A DNA stretch of 64,000 nt from Ponticaulis koreensis DSM 19734. Lineage in GTDB: Bacteria > Pseudomonadota > Alphaproteobacteria > Caulobacterales > Hyphomonadaceae. The notes beneath the pieces are model-generated. The model had not been told where the DNA came from. It did not search any database and saw only the letters and a program-made list of their open reading frames with translations. Position numbers and translations under genes: made by a program. Below, in pieces: positions 8,189 to 17,265 of this stretch. The stretch spans positions 310,001 to 374,000 of the forward strand of contig NZ_ATVJ01000002.1 of the NCBI RefSeq assembly GCF_000420665.1, in the 5' to 3' direction. The stretch's first letter is position 1. The number at the start of each line of letters is the position of its first letter.

Positions 8189-10945
8189 TTAGTTCACCGG
8201 CGGCGCATACTGCGTGAGGTTGATGCCCTCTACAGCCGCTTTGTACTCATCCATGCTTGGCGTACGGCCGAGAATTGTAGACAGAACAACAACCGGCGTA
8301 GATGCGAGCAGTGACTCACCCTTCTTGTTGTCGGCGTCTTCTACAACACGGCCCTGGAAGAGACGTGTAGACGTCGCCATCACTGTGTCGCCTTTAGCCG
8401 CCTTCTCCTGGTTACCCATGCAGAGGTTACAGCCCGGACGCTCGAGGTAGAGCATGTTTTCATACTCTGTGCGCGCTTTGGCTTTCGGGTGAGTGTCATC
8501 GAACTCGAAACCTGCATATTTGCGCAGAACGTCCCAATCGCCTTCTGCCTTCAGCTCGTCGACGATGTTGTAAGTCGGCGGCGCAACAACGAGTGGTGCC
8601 GCGAACTTAACTTCGCCATTTTGCTTCTCAAGGTTCTGAAGCATTTCAGAAATGATCTTCATATCGCCTTTATGGACCATGCAAGACCCAACAAAACCAA
8701 GATCAACTTTCTTATCACCACCATAGTATGAAACCGGACGGATCGTGTCGTGCGTGTAGCGCTTGGAAACGTCTTCGTTATTGACGTCCGGGTCAGCGAT
8801 CATTGGCTCGTTAATCGCATCGAGATCAACAACGAGTTCAGCGAAGTATTTCGCGTTGTCGTCTGGCTTCAGCGCAGGCTTCTCGCCAGAACGGATTTCA
8901 GCGATACGCTTGTCCGCTTTATCGATAAGGCCCTGAAGAACCTGATTCTCGTTGTCCATGCCCTTATCGATCATGATCTGGATACGGGATTTCGCGATCT
9001 CCAGAGATTCGATCAGTGTTTCATCTTCTGAGATACAGATAGAGGCTTTCGCCTTCATCTCTGCAGTCCAGTCAGTGAATGTGAAGGCCTGGTCAGCGAG
9101 CAGCGTGCCGATGTGAACTTCGATAATACGTCCCTGGAAGACGTTATCGCCGAACTTTTTCAGCATTTGAGCCTGTGTCGCGTGAACCACATCACGGAAG
9201 TCCATATAATCAGCCATTGTGCCCTTGAAGGTCACTTTGACAGATTCAGGGATCGGCATAGTCGCTTCGCCGGTTGCGAGCGCGAGCGCTACCGTACCGG
9301 AGTCTGCGCCGAACGCGACGCCTTTAGACATACGTGTGTGGCTGTCACCGCCGATAATGATCGCCCAGTCATCAACAGTAATATCGTTGAGAACCTTATG
9401 GATCACGTCCGTCATGGCCGGATATTCGCCCTTAGGGTCACGCGCAGTGATCAGGCCGAATTTATTCATAAAGCCCATCAGCTTTGGAATGTTGGTCTGA
9501 GCCTTGATGTCCCAGACAGAAGCGGTGTGACAACCAGACTGGTAAGCACCGTCTACGATCGGAGAGATCACAGTTGCAGCCATCGCCTCCAGTTCCTGAG
9601 AGGTCATCAGACCTGTCGTGTCCTGTGAACCAACAATATTCACCTTCACACGGACATCAGAACCAGCGTGGAGCGTCTTACCCGGAGTTGTGCCCGTTGC
9701 GTTCGCGTTGAAGATTTTCTCAACCGCCGTAAGGCCCTGACCTTCGTGTGACACTTCCTTCGATGCAGCGAAAACAGATGGCGCTTCTATACCGAGTGTC
9801 TCAGCAGCAAACGTCTGAAGCTTCTTACCGAAGACAACCGCGTAGGAACCACCCGCTTTGATGAATTCCATTTTCGGAGCCGTCAGCGCGGAAGATATAT
9901 CCACGAGTTCTTTATCGCCTTCGTAGAGTTTCTGGGTCTTCGTGTTGATGGTCAGAACTTTGCCTGTTTCGACAGAGTAAGCCTGTTCCAGAACCGCATC
10001 ACCATTTTCGTCGAGGATAGGCTTGCCGTTCTCGTCCAGCTTCTTGACCCAGTTTTTAAGGTCGATGCCGATACCGCCTGTCACACCAACTGTTGTGAGG
10101 AAGATTGGCGAAATACCGTTCGTACCAGCCACGATTGGCGCGATGTTGACGAATGGCACGTATGGGCTGGCCTGCTTACCGGTCCAGAGCGCAACGTTGT
10201 TCACGCCGGACATACGTGATGAGCCAACGCCCATTGTGCCTTTTTCAGCGATCAGCATTACACGAGCTTCAGGGTGTTGCTTTTGCAGCGCCTGAATTTC
10301 TTCCTGTGCTTCCGGGGTGATCATGCACTTACCGTGAAGTTCGCGGTCAGAGCGAGAGTGCGCCTGATTGCCCGGCGAAAGAAGGTCGGTGGAGATATCG
10401 CCTTCTGCAGCGATGTAAGTGACGACTTTGATTTCCTCTTCCACGTCCGGAAGCTTTGTGAAGAATTCCGCTTTCGCATAGCTTTCAAGAATATCTTTCG
10501 CGACAGCATTACCTGCATCGAATGCATCTTTGAGACGCGCCATATCAGCATCGTAAAGGAAAACTTGAGTTTTCAGAACGTCAGCAGCCTTGGCCGCGAC
10601 CGTTGCATCATCACCAAGCGCAAGGTCGAGCAGCACCTCAACAGATGGACCACCCTTCATGTGAGAGAGCAGTTCGAGAGCAAAATCCGGTGTGATCTCC
10701 GCTACGCTTTCTTCGCCCACAACAATCTGTTTCAGAAATGCGGCTTTAACACCTGCAGCACTCGTCGTGCCTGGAAGCGTATTGTAGATAAAGAAGCTCA
10801 GGGAATCCGCACGGTGTGCGTTGTCTGTGTCTTTGATCTGTTCGATCAGTTCAGCAACCAGAGCGCCATCATCAATCGGCTTAGGGTGAAGGCCATCCTT
10901 TTTACGGGCTGCAATCTCTTCGAGGTATTGTGTATATAGGCTCAT
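8189..10945 (-). CDS. acnB: Aconitate hydratase B
   Basis: A 918-residue bifunctional aconitase/2-methylisocitrate dehydratase of the TCA cycle (and methylcitrate cycle), cytoplasmic. It has the N-terminal HEAT-like region (1-160), then the swivel domain and the catalytic domains. Fe-S ligands are visible in the SGCHTASVWD segment and in CNLCMGNQ near the C-terminus. The substrate-binding IIGGDSHTRMSKG segment is intact. Length is slightly above the E. coli enzyme (865), through inserts such as the KKLDENGKPILDENGD stretch. AGGATT lies 5 nt before ATG. pccB at the other end of the window would feed propionyl-CoA in another direction; no prpBC is seen here. Confidence 0.97.
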   Translation of the reverse strand: MSLYTQYLEEIAARKKDGLHPKPIDDGALVAELIEQIKDTDNAHRADSLSFFIYNTLPGTTSAAGVKAAFLKQIVVGEESVAEITPDFALELLSHMKGGPSVEVLLDLALGDDATVAAKAADVLKTQVFLYDADMARLKDAFDAGNAVAKDILESYAKAEFFTKLPDVEEEIKVVTYIAAEGDISTDLLSPGNQAHSRSDRELHGKCMITPEAQEEIQALQKQHPEARVMLIAEKGTMGVGSSRMSGVNNVALWTGKQASPYVPFVNIAPIVAGTNGISPIFLTTVGVTGGIGIDLKNWVKKLDENGKPILDENGDAVLEQAYSVETGKVLTINTKTQKLYEGDKELVDISSALTAPKMEFIKAGGSYAVVFGKKLQTFAAETLGIEAPSVFAASKEVSHEGQGLTAVEKIFNANATGTTPGKTLHAGSDVRVKVNIVGSQDTTGLMTSQELEAMAATVISPIVDGAYQSGCHTASVWDIKAQTNIPKLMGFMNKFGLITARDPKGEYPAMTDVIHKVLNDITVDDWAIIIGGDSHTRMSKGVAFGADSGTVALALATGEATMPIPESVKVTFKGTMADYMDFRDVVHATQAQMLKKFGDNVFQGRIIEVHIGTLLADQAFTFTDWTAEMKAKASICISEDETLIESLEIAKSRIQIMIDKGMDNENQVLQGLIDKADKRIAEIRSGEKPALKPDDNAKYFAELVVDLDAINEPMIADPDVNNEDVSKRYTHDTIRPVSYYGGDKKVDLGFVGSCMVHKGDMKIISEMLQNLEKQNGEVKFAAPLVVAPPTYNIVDELKAEGDWDVLRKYAGFEFDDTHPKAKARTEYENMLYLERPGCNLCMGNQEKAAKGDTVMATSTRLFQGRVVEDADNKKGESLLASTPVVVLSTILGRTPSMDEYKAAVEGINLTQYAPPVN

Positions 10946-11306
10946 GATAATCCTGGCTTATGTTGGGGTGATTTCGCCCGCCAGGTGCGTCTCATGACAT
11001 CCCCCGCGAACGAGCCATGGCTGTTCGCGCACAGGACTATTTAAGAGGTGGGTGAGTTGCAAGTGCTTTGTTATACGAAATAAGTCTCAGACTGCGCTAT
11101 GACGGCGTTTTCGGCGCACGGAGCGTTGTAAACAAGCCGAGTTAGAAGGTTGATAAATGCCCTCTATGCAAAAGCATTTGCAGCTACCTTCATCAACTGC
11201 TGACAAAGGCCAACCGAAAGACTTTTGTATAACACACGCTCTCAAAGACGATTCCTGAAAAACATTCAGCGAAACCGGGCTGGCTCGAAATGTCAGGAAA
11301 AATAAA
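10946..11306. other. Non-coding region upstream of acnB
   Basis: 361 bp between the acnB start and the 3' half of the split tRNA-Leu. It must hold the acnB promoter (read on the minus strand) and whatever follows the tRNA. A TATAAC-like -10 on the minus strand near 11075 is possible, but the -35 is unconvincing. I see no ORF with a ribosome binding site, no strong hairpin and no repeat. Confidence 0.4.
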
Positions 11307-11363
11307 TGGTGCGGATGAAGGGACTCGAACCCCCACGCCTCTCGGCGCCAGAACCTAAATCTG
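11307..11363 (-). pseudogene. 3' half of a split tRNA-Leu(UAG)
   Basis: On the minus strand this is the anticodon loop (TTTAGGT, anticodon TAG), the 3' anticodon stem, a perfectly paired variable arm (CGCC-GAGA-GGCG), the T arm with TTCGAGT, the 3' acceptor strand CATCCGC, a discriminator A and encoded CCA. Its D arm and 5' acceptor strand are missing here but exist at 12772-12811. Joining the halves at the shared AACCTAAATCTG gives a complete tRNA-Leu with perfect acceptor (GCGGATG/CATCCGC) and anticodon stems. The gene was therefore whole before a 1.4-kb insertion. Confidence 0.85.
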
Positions 11364-11410
11364 TCAACGTAAAAAAATTATACGTTATTTCAGAAGGTTA
11401 AAGCCATATC

Positions 11411-11480
11411 GTGTCACCGAAGCGTACGATTTGCGACACACGCGTCACTTCGCGTGTCACCGCGTCACACAACGTGTCAC
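11411..11480 (+). repeat. Cluster of CGYGTCAC motifs at the element's left end
   Basis: G[TC]GTCAC occurs at 11411-11417, 11454-11460 and 11474-11480 (GTGTCAC), and as CGCGTCAC at 11441-11448 and 11461-11468. An inverted form GCGACAC lies at 11433-11439 and again at 12580-12586 near the other end. Irregular 9-32 bp spacing and both orientations suggest protein-binding (arm-type or excisionase) sites rather than a CRISPR array. The function is inferred only from position. Confidence 0.5.
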
Positions 11481-11487
11481 AAGGAGT

Positions 11488-11570
11488 TGGTGCGGCTAGA
11501 GGGACTCGAACCCCCACGGTCTCCCGCTGGTACCTAAAACCAGTGCGTCTACCAATTTCGCCATAGCCGC
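11488..11570 (-). tRNA. tRNA-Leu(UAG), intact copy inside the inserted element
   Basis: Read on the minus strand it has acceptor stem GCGGCTA/TAGCCGC, D arm GCG-AAATTGGTAGA-CGC, anticodon stem CTGGT/ACCAG with loop TTTAGGT (anticodon TAG), a short variable arm, T loop TTCGAGT, discriminator A and encoded CCA. Acceptor, anticodon-stem and variable-arm sequences differ from those of the split tRNA-Leu around it, so it is a distinct gene and not a duplication of the target. With the flanking gene broken, it may be the functional UAG-reading tRNA-Leu at this locus. Confidence 0.93.
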
Positions 11571-11706
11571 GCGTGCGCCGTGATATACGCGCTGAGAAAT
11601 TAGTCAATCTCCGGACGGTTACAATTCACAGGGTTCACCATAGCAAATACCTCGCTATAGTACCGAAAGTTGAATTACTCACAGAAGTCTAGATGGTGAC
11701 TGCAGC

Positions 11707-12570
11707 GTGATAGATTACGAAGATGATAGTTATGATACTTACAGCCGCTTGGTTGATCGTTATCGTTTAAAATCCAGAATGTACCGAGCATATGATCGCA
11801 TCGCTGAAAGTTTCGCTCAATCTGCTTCACAGCTCGCTGCTTCAGAAAACCATACCGACAAGAACGCAGAATTCCTGTCGGCTGAAAAATACTTTGTAAA
11901 TGCACAGGAAGCGTTGGACGCGCTTTTATATGCGGCTTGCTCTGGCAAAGACGATGACGGCAAACCCAAGTTCGGCGACGAACTATGGCAACATGACAAC
12001 TTCATATTAGACGGTGACCCGTATGATAACTTTCGAAAGTTTGACAGAGGTGAGCTAGATTACGCTGCCAGAAAATATCTGTCCCAACCACTGAGATCAG
12101 ACCTGTTCGAATTGAGGCTGATGGACGCCCTCGCTGGCTGTGAAATCACTACTTTCCGATACGATGTTCATTGTGCCGATCAGCTAAACAAAACCTTAGA
12201 GGTTCCAACAGTCGCAGGTATATTTTTCCGTGGTCTGCTAATCGTCGCCTTAATAGCCGCAATTTTATCGGCGGGAGTGTCCTACTTATTTTTTGATGGC
12301 ACCAACACTATACAAACAGGCGTTATAATAAGCATCCCGCTATTCGTTTTTCTGCTTTGGATAGTTTCTTCCGAGTATAAAGCGCAAAAAATGAAAAGTG
12401 ACGCTTACGCAACTGCGCTCCAACTGCTCCTCGAGGGATATAACCGTGTGCCGCACTCAACGCCATATAGCCCTACAGAAGTAAGACGAGTCTTCATTGA
12501 GACCAGCAAATCAGGTGTCGTCTGGCCTAACTCGATCTTTGCAATTTTAGACTCTAGCGGAGCTAAGTAA
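11707..12570 (+). CDS. Two-TM protein of unknown function, cargo of the tRNA-Leu element
   Basis: A 287-residue protein, starting at GTG 11707, that I do not recognise. Residues 1-165 are hydrophilic and mostly helical-looking, rich in Tyr and Asp (DYEDDSYDTYSRLVDRYR). Two transmembrane helices follow at about 170-196 and 203-222 with a very short link. A soluble tail of about 65 residues ends the protein. The two-TM hairpin between soluble domains recalls small membrane effectors of defence or stress systems, but no diagnostic motif supports that. It is the only protein gene in the insert. The sequence looks more AT-rich than the neighbouring housekeeping genes, consistent with transfer. Confidence 0.6.
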   Translation: MIDYEDDSYDTYSRLVDRYRLKSRMYRAYDRIAESFAQSASQLAASENHTDKNAEFLSAEKYFVNAQEALDALLYAACSGKDDDGKPKFGDELWQHDNFILDGDPYDNFRKFDRGELDYAARKYLSQPLRSDLFELRLMDALAGCEITTFRYDVHCADQLNKTLEVPTVAGIFFRGLLIVALIAAILSAGVSYLFFDGTNTIQTGVIISIPLFVFLLWIVSSEYKAQKMKSDAYATALQLLLEGYNRVPHSTPYSPTEVRRVFIETSKSGVVWPNSIFAILDSSGAK

Positions 12571-12771
12571 CAGCGCGTCGCGACACCGCTGCATGTCACA
12601 TCCCACTCAATTTCTTAAAGAATATGCGACCTCGCACACTTTTGAGCAGAAGGTCACTGTTTTTATTGCATTTAATATGAGATGCAAGTTGCGGTGGCAC
12701 GAACAACCCAAAGCTACTGAACCAAAATTCGCAATAACTCATTGTTTTAATTGAGTTTTATAAATCAGATA

Positions 12772-12811
12772 AACCTAAATCTGGTGCGTCTACCAGTTTC
12801 GCCACATCCGC
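12772..12811 (-). pseudogene. 5' half of the split tRNA-Leu(UAG)
   Basis: On the minus strand it begins with acceptor GCGGATG, a D arm with AAACTGGTAGA, the 5' anticodon stem CCAGA and the loop TTTAGGT, then runs out of tRNA homology. It exactly complements the 3' half at 11307-11363. The original tRNA promoter should lie above 12811. Transcription from it would now enter the element antisense to the two-TM gene and could reach the intact tRNA-Leu. Confidence 0.85.
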
Positions 12812-13645
<834 letters not shown>

Positions 13646-13687
13646 TCGGGCTAACTGAATACGCAAAACCCAAACTTGGAGGGAAAA

Positions 13688-15091
13688 GTGTCTGAACAAT
13701 TTTTCAAAGAAATGAAAGAGAAAGACGTAGAGTACGTAGATCTGCGCTTCACGGACGTACGTGGTAAGCTGCAGCACGTGACTTTCACGGCTGATGCGGT
13801 TGACGAAGGTATGTTCGAAGACGGCACAATGTTTGACGGTTCGTCTATTGCTGGCTGGAAAGCCATCAACGAGTCCGACATGGTCCTGATGCCAGACGCA
13901 TCTACTGCGAAGATCGATCCGTTCTTCCAGCAGACCACTATGACCGTCAAATGTGACATCCTGAACCCAGGCACGATGGACGCGTATAACCGCGACCCAC
14001 GTATGACTGCGAAAAAAGCAGAAGCTTACCTGAAATCTACAGGTATCGGCGACACCGCTTTCTTCGGTCCAGAGCCTGAATTCTTCGTGTTTGATGACGT
14101 CAAATGGTCCGTTCAGCCGCACAAAACCGGCTATCAGTTCGACTCTACAGAGCTGCCAGTGAACACGGACAAAGACTACGAAATGGGCAATATGGGTCAC
14201 CGCCCGGGCCCTAAAGGTGGTTACTTCCCGGTCCCACCGGTCGATTCCGAACAAGACATGCGCTCTGAGATGCTTTCAGTGATGAAAGAACTCGGGATGA
14301 AGCCAGAGAAACAGCACCACGAAGTTGCACCTGCCCAGCACGAACTCGGCATGGTTTTCGGAACGCTTCTCGAAATGGCTGACCGCGTTCAGGACTACAA
14401 ATATGTAGTTCACAACGTCGCTGCGTCTTACGGCAAATCAGCGACCTTCATGCCTAAGCCTATGTACCTCGACAACGGTTCCGGCATGCACGTCCACCAG
14501 TCTATCTGGAAAGACGGCGGACCAACATTCGCGGGCGACGGTTATGCAGGCCTTTCTGAAACATGCCTCTACTACATTGGCGGCGTCATCAAGCACGCGA
14601 AAGCACTGAACGCTCTGACAAACCCACTGACCAACTCTTACAAGCGTCTGGTCCCAGGTTTCGAAGCGCCAGTTATGCTCGCTTACTCTGCTCGTAACCG
14701 TTCCGCGTCTATCCGTATTCCTTACGGCTCTTCCCCGAAAGCCAAGCGTATCGAGACACGTTTCCCTGACCCAGGTGCAAACCCTTACCTCGCATTCGCG
14801 GCTCTGCTCATGGCTGGCCTCGACGGCATCCAGAACCAGATCCACCCTGGCGACGCTATGGACAAAGACCTCTACGATCTTCCTGCGGAAGAAGCGAAGT
14901 CTATCCCACAGGTTTGCGGTTCTCTGCGTGAAGCTCTCGACTCTCTGTCTGCTGACCGTGACTTCCTCAAAGCTGGCGGCGTATTCGACGACGATCAGAT
15001 CGACGCATACATCGACCTTAAAATGGAAGAAGTTATGGCATTCGAAATGCACCCTCACCCGGTCGAATTCGAAATGTACTACAAAGTTTAA
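13688..15091 (+). CDS. glnA: Glutamine synthetase type I
   Basis: A 467-residue GSI-beta enzyme that makes glutamine from glutamate, ammonia and ATP as a cytoplasmic dodecamer. The start is GTG 13688, preceded by GGAGGGA. The upstream in-frame TTG 13676 overlaps that Shine-Dalgarno and is unlikely. Visible motifs are DGSSIAGW, the [12 protein letters not shown] and [14 protein letters not shown] metal and substrate sites, [11 protein letters not shown], and the adenylylation region [10 protein letters not shown] near residue 395, so adenylylation control is expected. It is co-transcribed with glnB and followed by a terminator. Confidence 0.97.
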   Translation: MSEQFFKEMKEKDVEYVDLRFTDVRGKLQHVTFTADAVDEGMFEDGTMFDGSSIAGWKAINESDMVLMPDASTAKIDPFFQQTTMTVKCDILNPGTMDAYNRDPRMTAKKAEAYLKSTGIGDTAFFGPEPEFFVFDDVKWSVQPHKTGYQFDSTELPVNTDKDYEMGNMGHRPGPKGGYFPVPPVDSEQDMRSEMLSVMKELGMKPEKQHHEVAPAQHELGMVFGTLLEMADRVQDYKYVVHNVAASYGKSATFMPKPMYLDNGSGMHVHQSIWKDGGPTFAGDGYAGLSETCLYYIGGVIKHAKALNALTNPLTNSYKRLVPGFEAPVMLAYSARNRSASIRIPYGSSPKAKRIETRFPDPGANPYLAFAALLMAGLDGIQNQIHPGDAMDKDLYDLPAEEAKSIPQVCGSLREALDSLSADRDFLKAGGVFDDDQIDAYIDLKMEEVMAFEMHPHPVEFEMYYKV

Positions 15092-15126
15092 TATCGGCAG
15101 TTTCTTCCGATATTTTACAGGAACAG

Positions 15127-15152
15127 CCGCCGGCATCGCAAGATGTCGGCGG
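15127..15152 (+). terminator. Rho-independent terminator after glnA
   Basis: A 10-bp stem (CCGCCGGCAT / ATGTCGGCGG with one G-T pair) and loop CGCAAG, followed by TTTGCTTTTT. It ends the glnB-glnA operon. Confidence 0.9.
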
Positions 15153-15203
15153 TTTGCTTTTTATTGGTAACTGCGTGCGACACTGAGTCGAACGGAGTTC
15201 ATT

Positions 15204-15914
15204 ATGCGCTTTTCAACATTCATTCTTGCTCTGGTGACAACCACGCTACCGGCGGCGGCTACTGAAAGCATGTCGCCTTCAGAGGCACTTGCTTGTCGTG
15301 TTCTGGAAGATCGCCCCGACTGGATGGATATTATGAAACACACGCAGACGCGTTGGGGGCTGAGCGTTGAAGCACAGCTCGCGCTGTTTGCTGAGGAATG
15401 GCAGCTGGAGGCGGATAATCTGCCGTCACGTTGGCGCCCTGAGTGGACCATACTGGACCGCAATGAACCGGGTATTCCCGCCGGTTACTTTGATGCCACC
15501 TGGAATCGTTACGTGCACGAAGCGGGCAACCGCGGCGCGTCCACACGGAGCATGCACGATGTATCAGATTTCATGGGCTGGTACTTCGCGGCGTCATCTG
15601 AATTCGTGAACATTCTTCCCGGCGATGCTTCGGCCTTCTACATCGCATGGCGCAGAGGACCTGAATATCTGCGGTCCGGAGCATGGCGCTCAAACACCGG
15701 GCTCATCTATCGATCCCAGACCTTTGCTGAAAATGCCGCCGAGATTTCTCAAGGGTTGCAAACATGTTCTGCGGCAGCCGAGCTGGCAGCAGCGACCACA
15801 GACAGCGCCGATGATCAATCCTTCATTTCACGCGTCGGCACCGCCATGCGCCCATGGTCCTGGCAATACCGCAGATCCGCCGGTGGTCAGCGTGTAAGAG
15901 ACCTCGCCGACTAG
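15204..15914 (+). CDS. Secreted lytic-transglycosylase-like protein (SLT fold)
   Basis: A 236-residue protein with a Sec signal peptide (about 1-19, ending AAAT). The segment MDIMKHTQTRWGLSVEAQLALFAEEWQLEAD has the spacing of the catalytic helix of SLT-type transglycosylases (usually Q-L-A-x-I-x-x-E-S). The later ATWNRYVHEAGN and DVSDFMGWYFAASSE parts resemble the substrate-cleft region of alphaproteobacterial SLT proteins. The usual E-S-S-F is E-E-W-Q here, so activity is uncertain. It lies alone after glnA, and its TAG overlaps the stop of the convergent gene. Confidence 0.5.
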   Translation: MRFSTFILALVTTTLPAAATESMSPSEALACRVLEDRPDWMDIMKHTQTRWGLSVEAQLALFAEEWQLEADNLPSRWRPEWTILDRNEPGIPAGYFDATWNRYVHEAGNRGASTRSMHDVSDFMGWYFAASSEFVNILPGDASAFYIAWRRGPEYLRSGAWRSNTGLIYRSQTFAENAAEISQGLQTCSAAAELAAATTDSADDQSFISRVGTAMRPWSWQYRRSAGGQRVRDLAD

Positions 15915-17206
15915 CGCTGACGCGTCGCCCTCAAAGACTTTCGGAATGCTCTGAGAGCAGACAAAAGCTTGACTGGCGCATCCATCTTCGAACCATTGCA
16001 CAAGCGCGCCATCTGCATTGAATGCCATGCAATCAATGCCTCAAAGTGGACGTCCCGAAAAAATCCAAAGCTGGAATCAAAGCCGAGATGACCGCCAGGC
16101 ACGAGCCCTTCCGGCATGATGTCATCAATTACATCCACCTCCCCGAACAGAAGCTTCTCCGGTAGTTTTTCATCCAGACACATGGGACGTCCAAAGCCGA
16201 CGATGTCCGCAACTTCGTGCAAAATGACTTGCTCTGCATCCTTCCGACTTCGCACCCCTCCGGTCACCAGAACCGGCATACGCGCGACCGTCTTCACTGC
16301 TTTTGAGAAGCTACCAAAATATGCCCCGGTCCCATTATAGCCGGATGCAAGTCTACCATCCGCCTCATAACAATCTGGCTGTATCAACCCGAACATTTTA
16401 GGCTGAACCCGACTTCCTCCGGATATCTCTATCAGATCAATTTCAGCGCTGTTCAGCCACTCGACCACACCGAGACAGTCATCAAATCTGAAGCCATCCT
16501 CAATGAAGTCACTTGCGTTCAGTTTTATGCTGATTGCGAAATTTCCGGGCAGTCGAGCTCGAACCTCGTCAACAATCTCCAGCATTAGCCTCGCTCTGTT
16601 ATGAAGCGAGCCACCCCAGTCGTCCGTGCGCCTATTCAGTCCCGGTGACAAAAACTGGGAAATCAGATGACCGTGACCACTTTGGATTTGCACACCATCA
16701 AATCCGGCGTCAGACGCCATTTTTGATGCAGCAACGAATTGAGCAACAATGGACTCAATCTCTTCTTGCGTCAGCGCCCTGCAGGGTGCGCTTGAAAAAG
16801 CGCCGGTCCCTGGTGTCCCGCGACGACGCAAACTGGGAGCCACCGGGCGCTCGCATGCTTGTTTTGAAGCAAGCGCGCCGGCATGCGAGAGCTGCATCAA
16901 GACAGCGCTTCCCGACGACTTTCCTGCTTCAGCAATAGCTTGTAATTGAGTCCGAGCCACTTTCGAAAGCTTGCCGTTCAGAATCACATTCCCCGGCGCC
17001 TCAATGTAGCGAGGGTCAACCATCACGTTGCCAGTGATTATGAGGCCCGCCCCGCCTTCGCCCCATCGCCGATATAGTGCGATCATGTGCTCCGAGGGCA
17101 CGCCTTCTGAATCCGCCATGAATTCGGAGAGAGCTGCCTTGGCGATACGATTTGGCAGCACCAATCCACAAGGAAGTGTTAAAGCGTGCCCCAGAGGCGT
17201 TGTCAT
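15911..17206 (-). CDS. Old Yellow Enzyme family NADH:flavin oxidoreductase
   Basis: A 431-residue FMN TIM-barrel ene-reductase-like protein. The N-terminal LVLPNRIAKAALSEFMA and GGAGLIITGNVMV, the central GVQIQSGHGHLISQFLSP and the C-terminal VTGGVRSRKDAEQ phosphate-binding loop are characteristic. In the active-site motif the first of the two usual histidines is replaced by Gln, while the second His remains. The C-terminus lacks the NADPH/Fe-S extension of 2,4-dienoyl-CoA reductase. GAGGAAAG precedes the start. Substrate unknown. Confidence 0.85.
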   Translation of the reverse strand: MTTPLGHALTLPCGLVLPNRIAKAALSEFMADSEGVPSEHMIALYRRWGEGGAGLIITGNVMVDPRYIEAPGNVILNGKLSKVARTQLQAIAEAGKSSGSAVLMQLSHAGALASKQACERPVAPSLRRRGTPGTGAFSSAPCRALTQEEIESIVAQFVAASKMASDAGFDGVQIQSGHGHLISQFLSPGLNRRTDDWGGSLHNRARLMLEIVDEVRARLPGNFAISIKLNASDFIEDGFRFDDCLGVVEWLNSAEIDLIEISGGSRVQPKMFGLIQPDCYEADGRLASGYNGTGAYFGSFSKAVKTVARMPVLVTGGVRSRKDAEQVILHEVADIVGFGRPMCLDEKLPEKLLFGEVDVIDDIMPEGLVPGGHLGFDSSFGFFRDVHFEALIAWHSMQMARLCNGSKMDAPVKLLSALRAFRKSLRATRQR

Positions 17207-17265
17207 CGAGCTTTCCTCGGGCGAATAAATGTCGTTCTGCGCGCCGACTCAGTTATGGTTACCAC

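Larger units (their letters stand above)
11352..12783. mobile_element. 1.4-kb integrated element interrupting tRNA-Leu(UAG)
   Basis: The two halves of one tRNA-Leu(UAG) gene flank this segment, and a 12-bp direct repeat AACCTAAATCTG lies at each end (11352-11363 and 12772-12783). The repeat covers the anticodon loop, a preferred crossover site for tyrosine integrases. Inside are a cluster of GTGTCAC-like motifs, an intact tRNA-Leu(UAG) and one plus-strand gene for a two-TM protein. There is no integrase, so the element is either a remnant or mobilised in trans. Elements usually restore their target tRNA. This one does not, but it carries a substitute with the same anticodon. Confidence 0.7.

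Noticed and set aside
11411-11480. CRISPR array from the repeated GTGTCAC motif
   Set aside because: Repeats are only 7-8 bp, irregularly spaced and in both orientations.
11398-11607. 69-residue frame running across the intact tRNA-Leu
   Set aside because: The sequence is explained by the tRNA; translated tRNA genes give such arginine-rich false proteins.
11352-12783. Group I or group II intron in the tRNA-Leu anticodon loop
   Set aside because: Group I introns do occur in bacterial tRNA-Leu anticodon loops, but this insert has a 12-bp target repeat, a complete tRNA and an opposite-strand protein gene, and no intron core was seen by eye. A covariance-model search would settle it.
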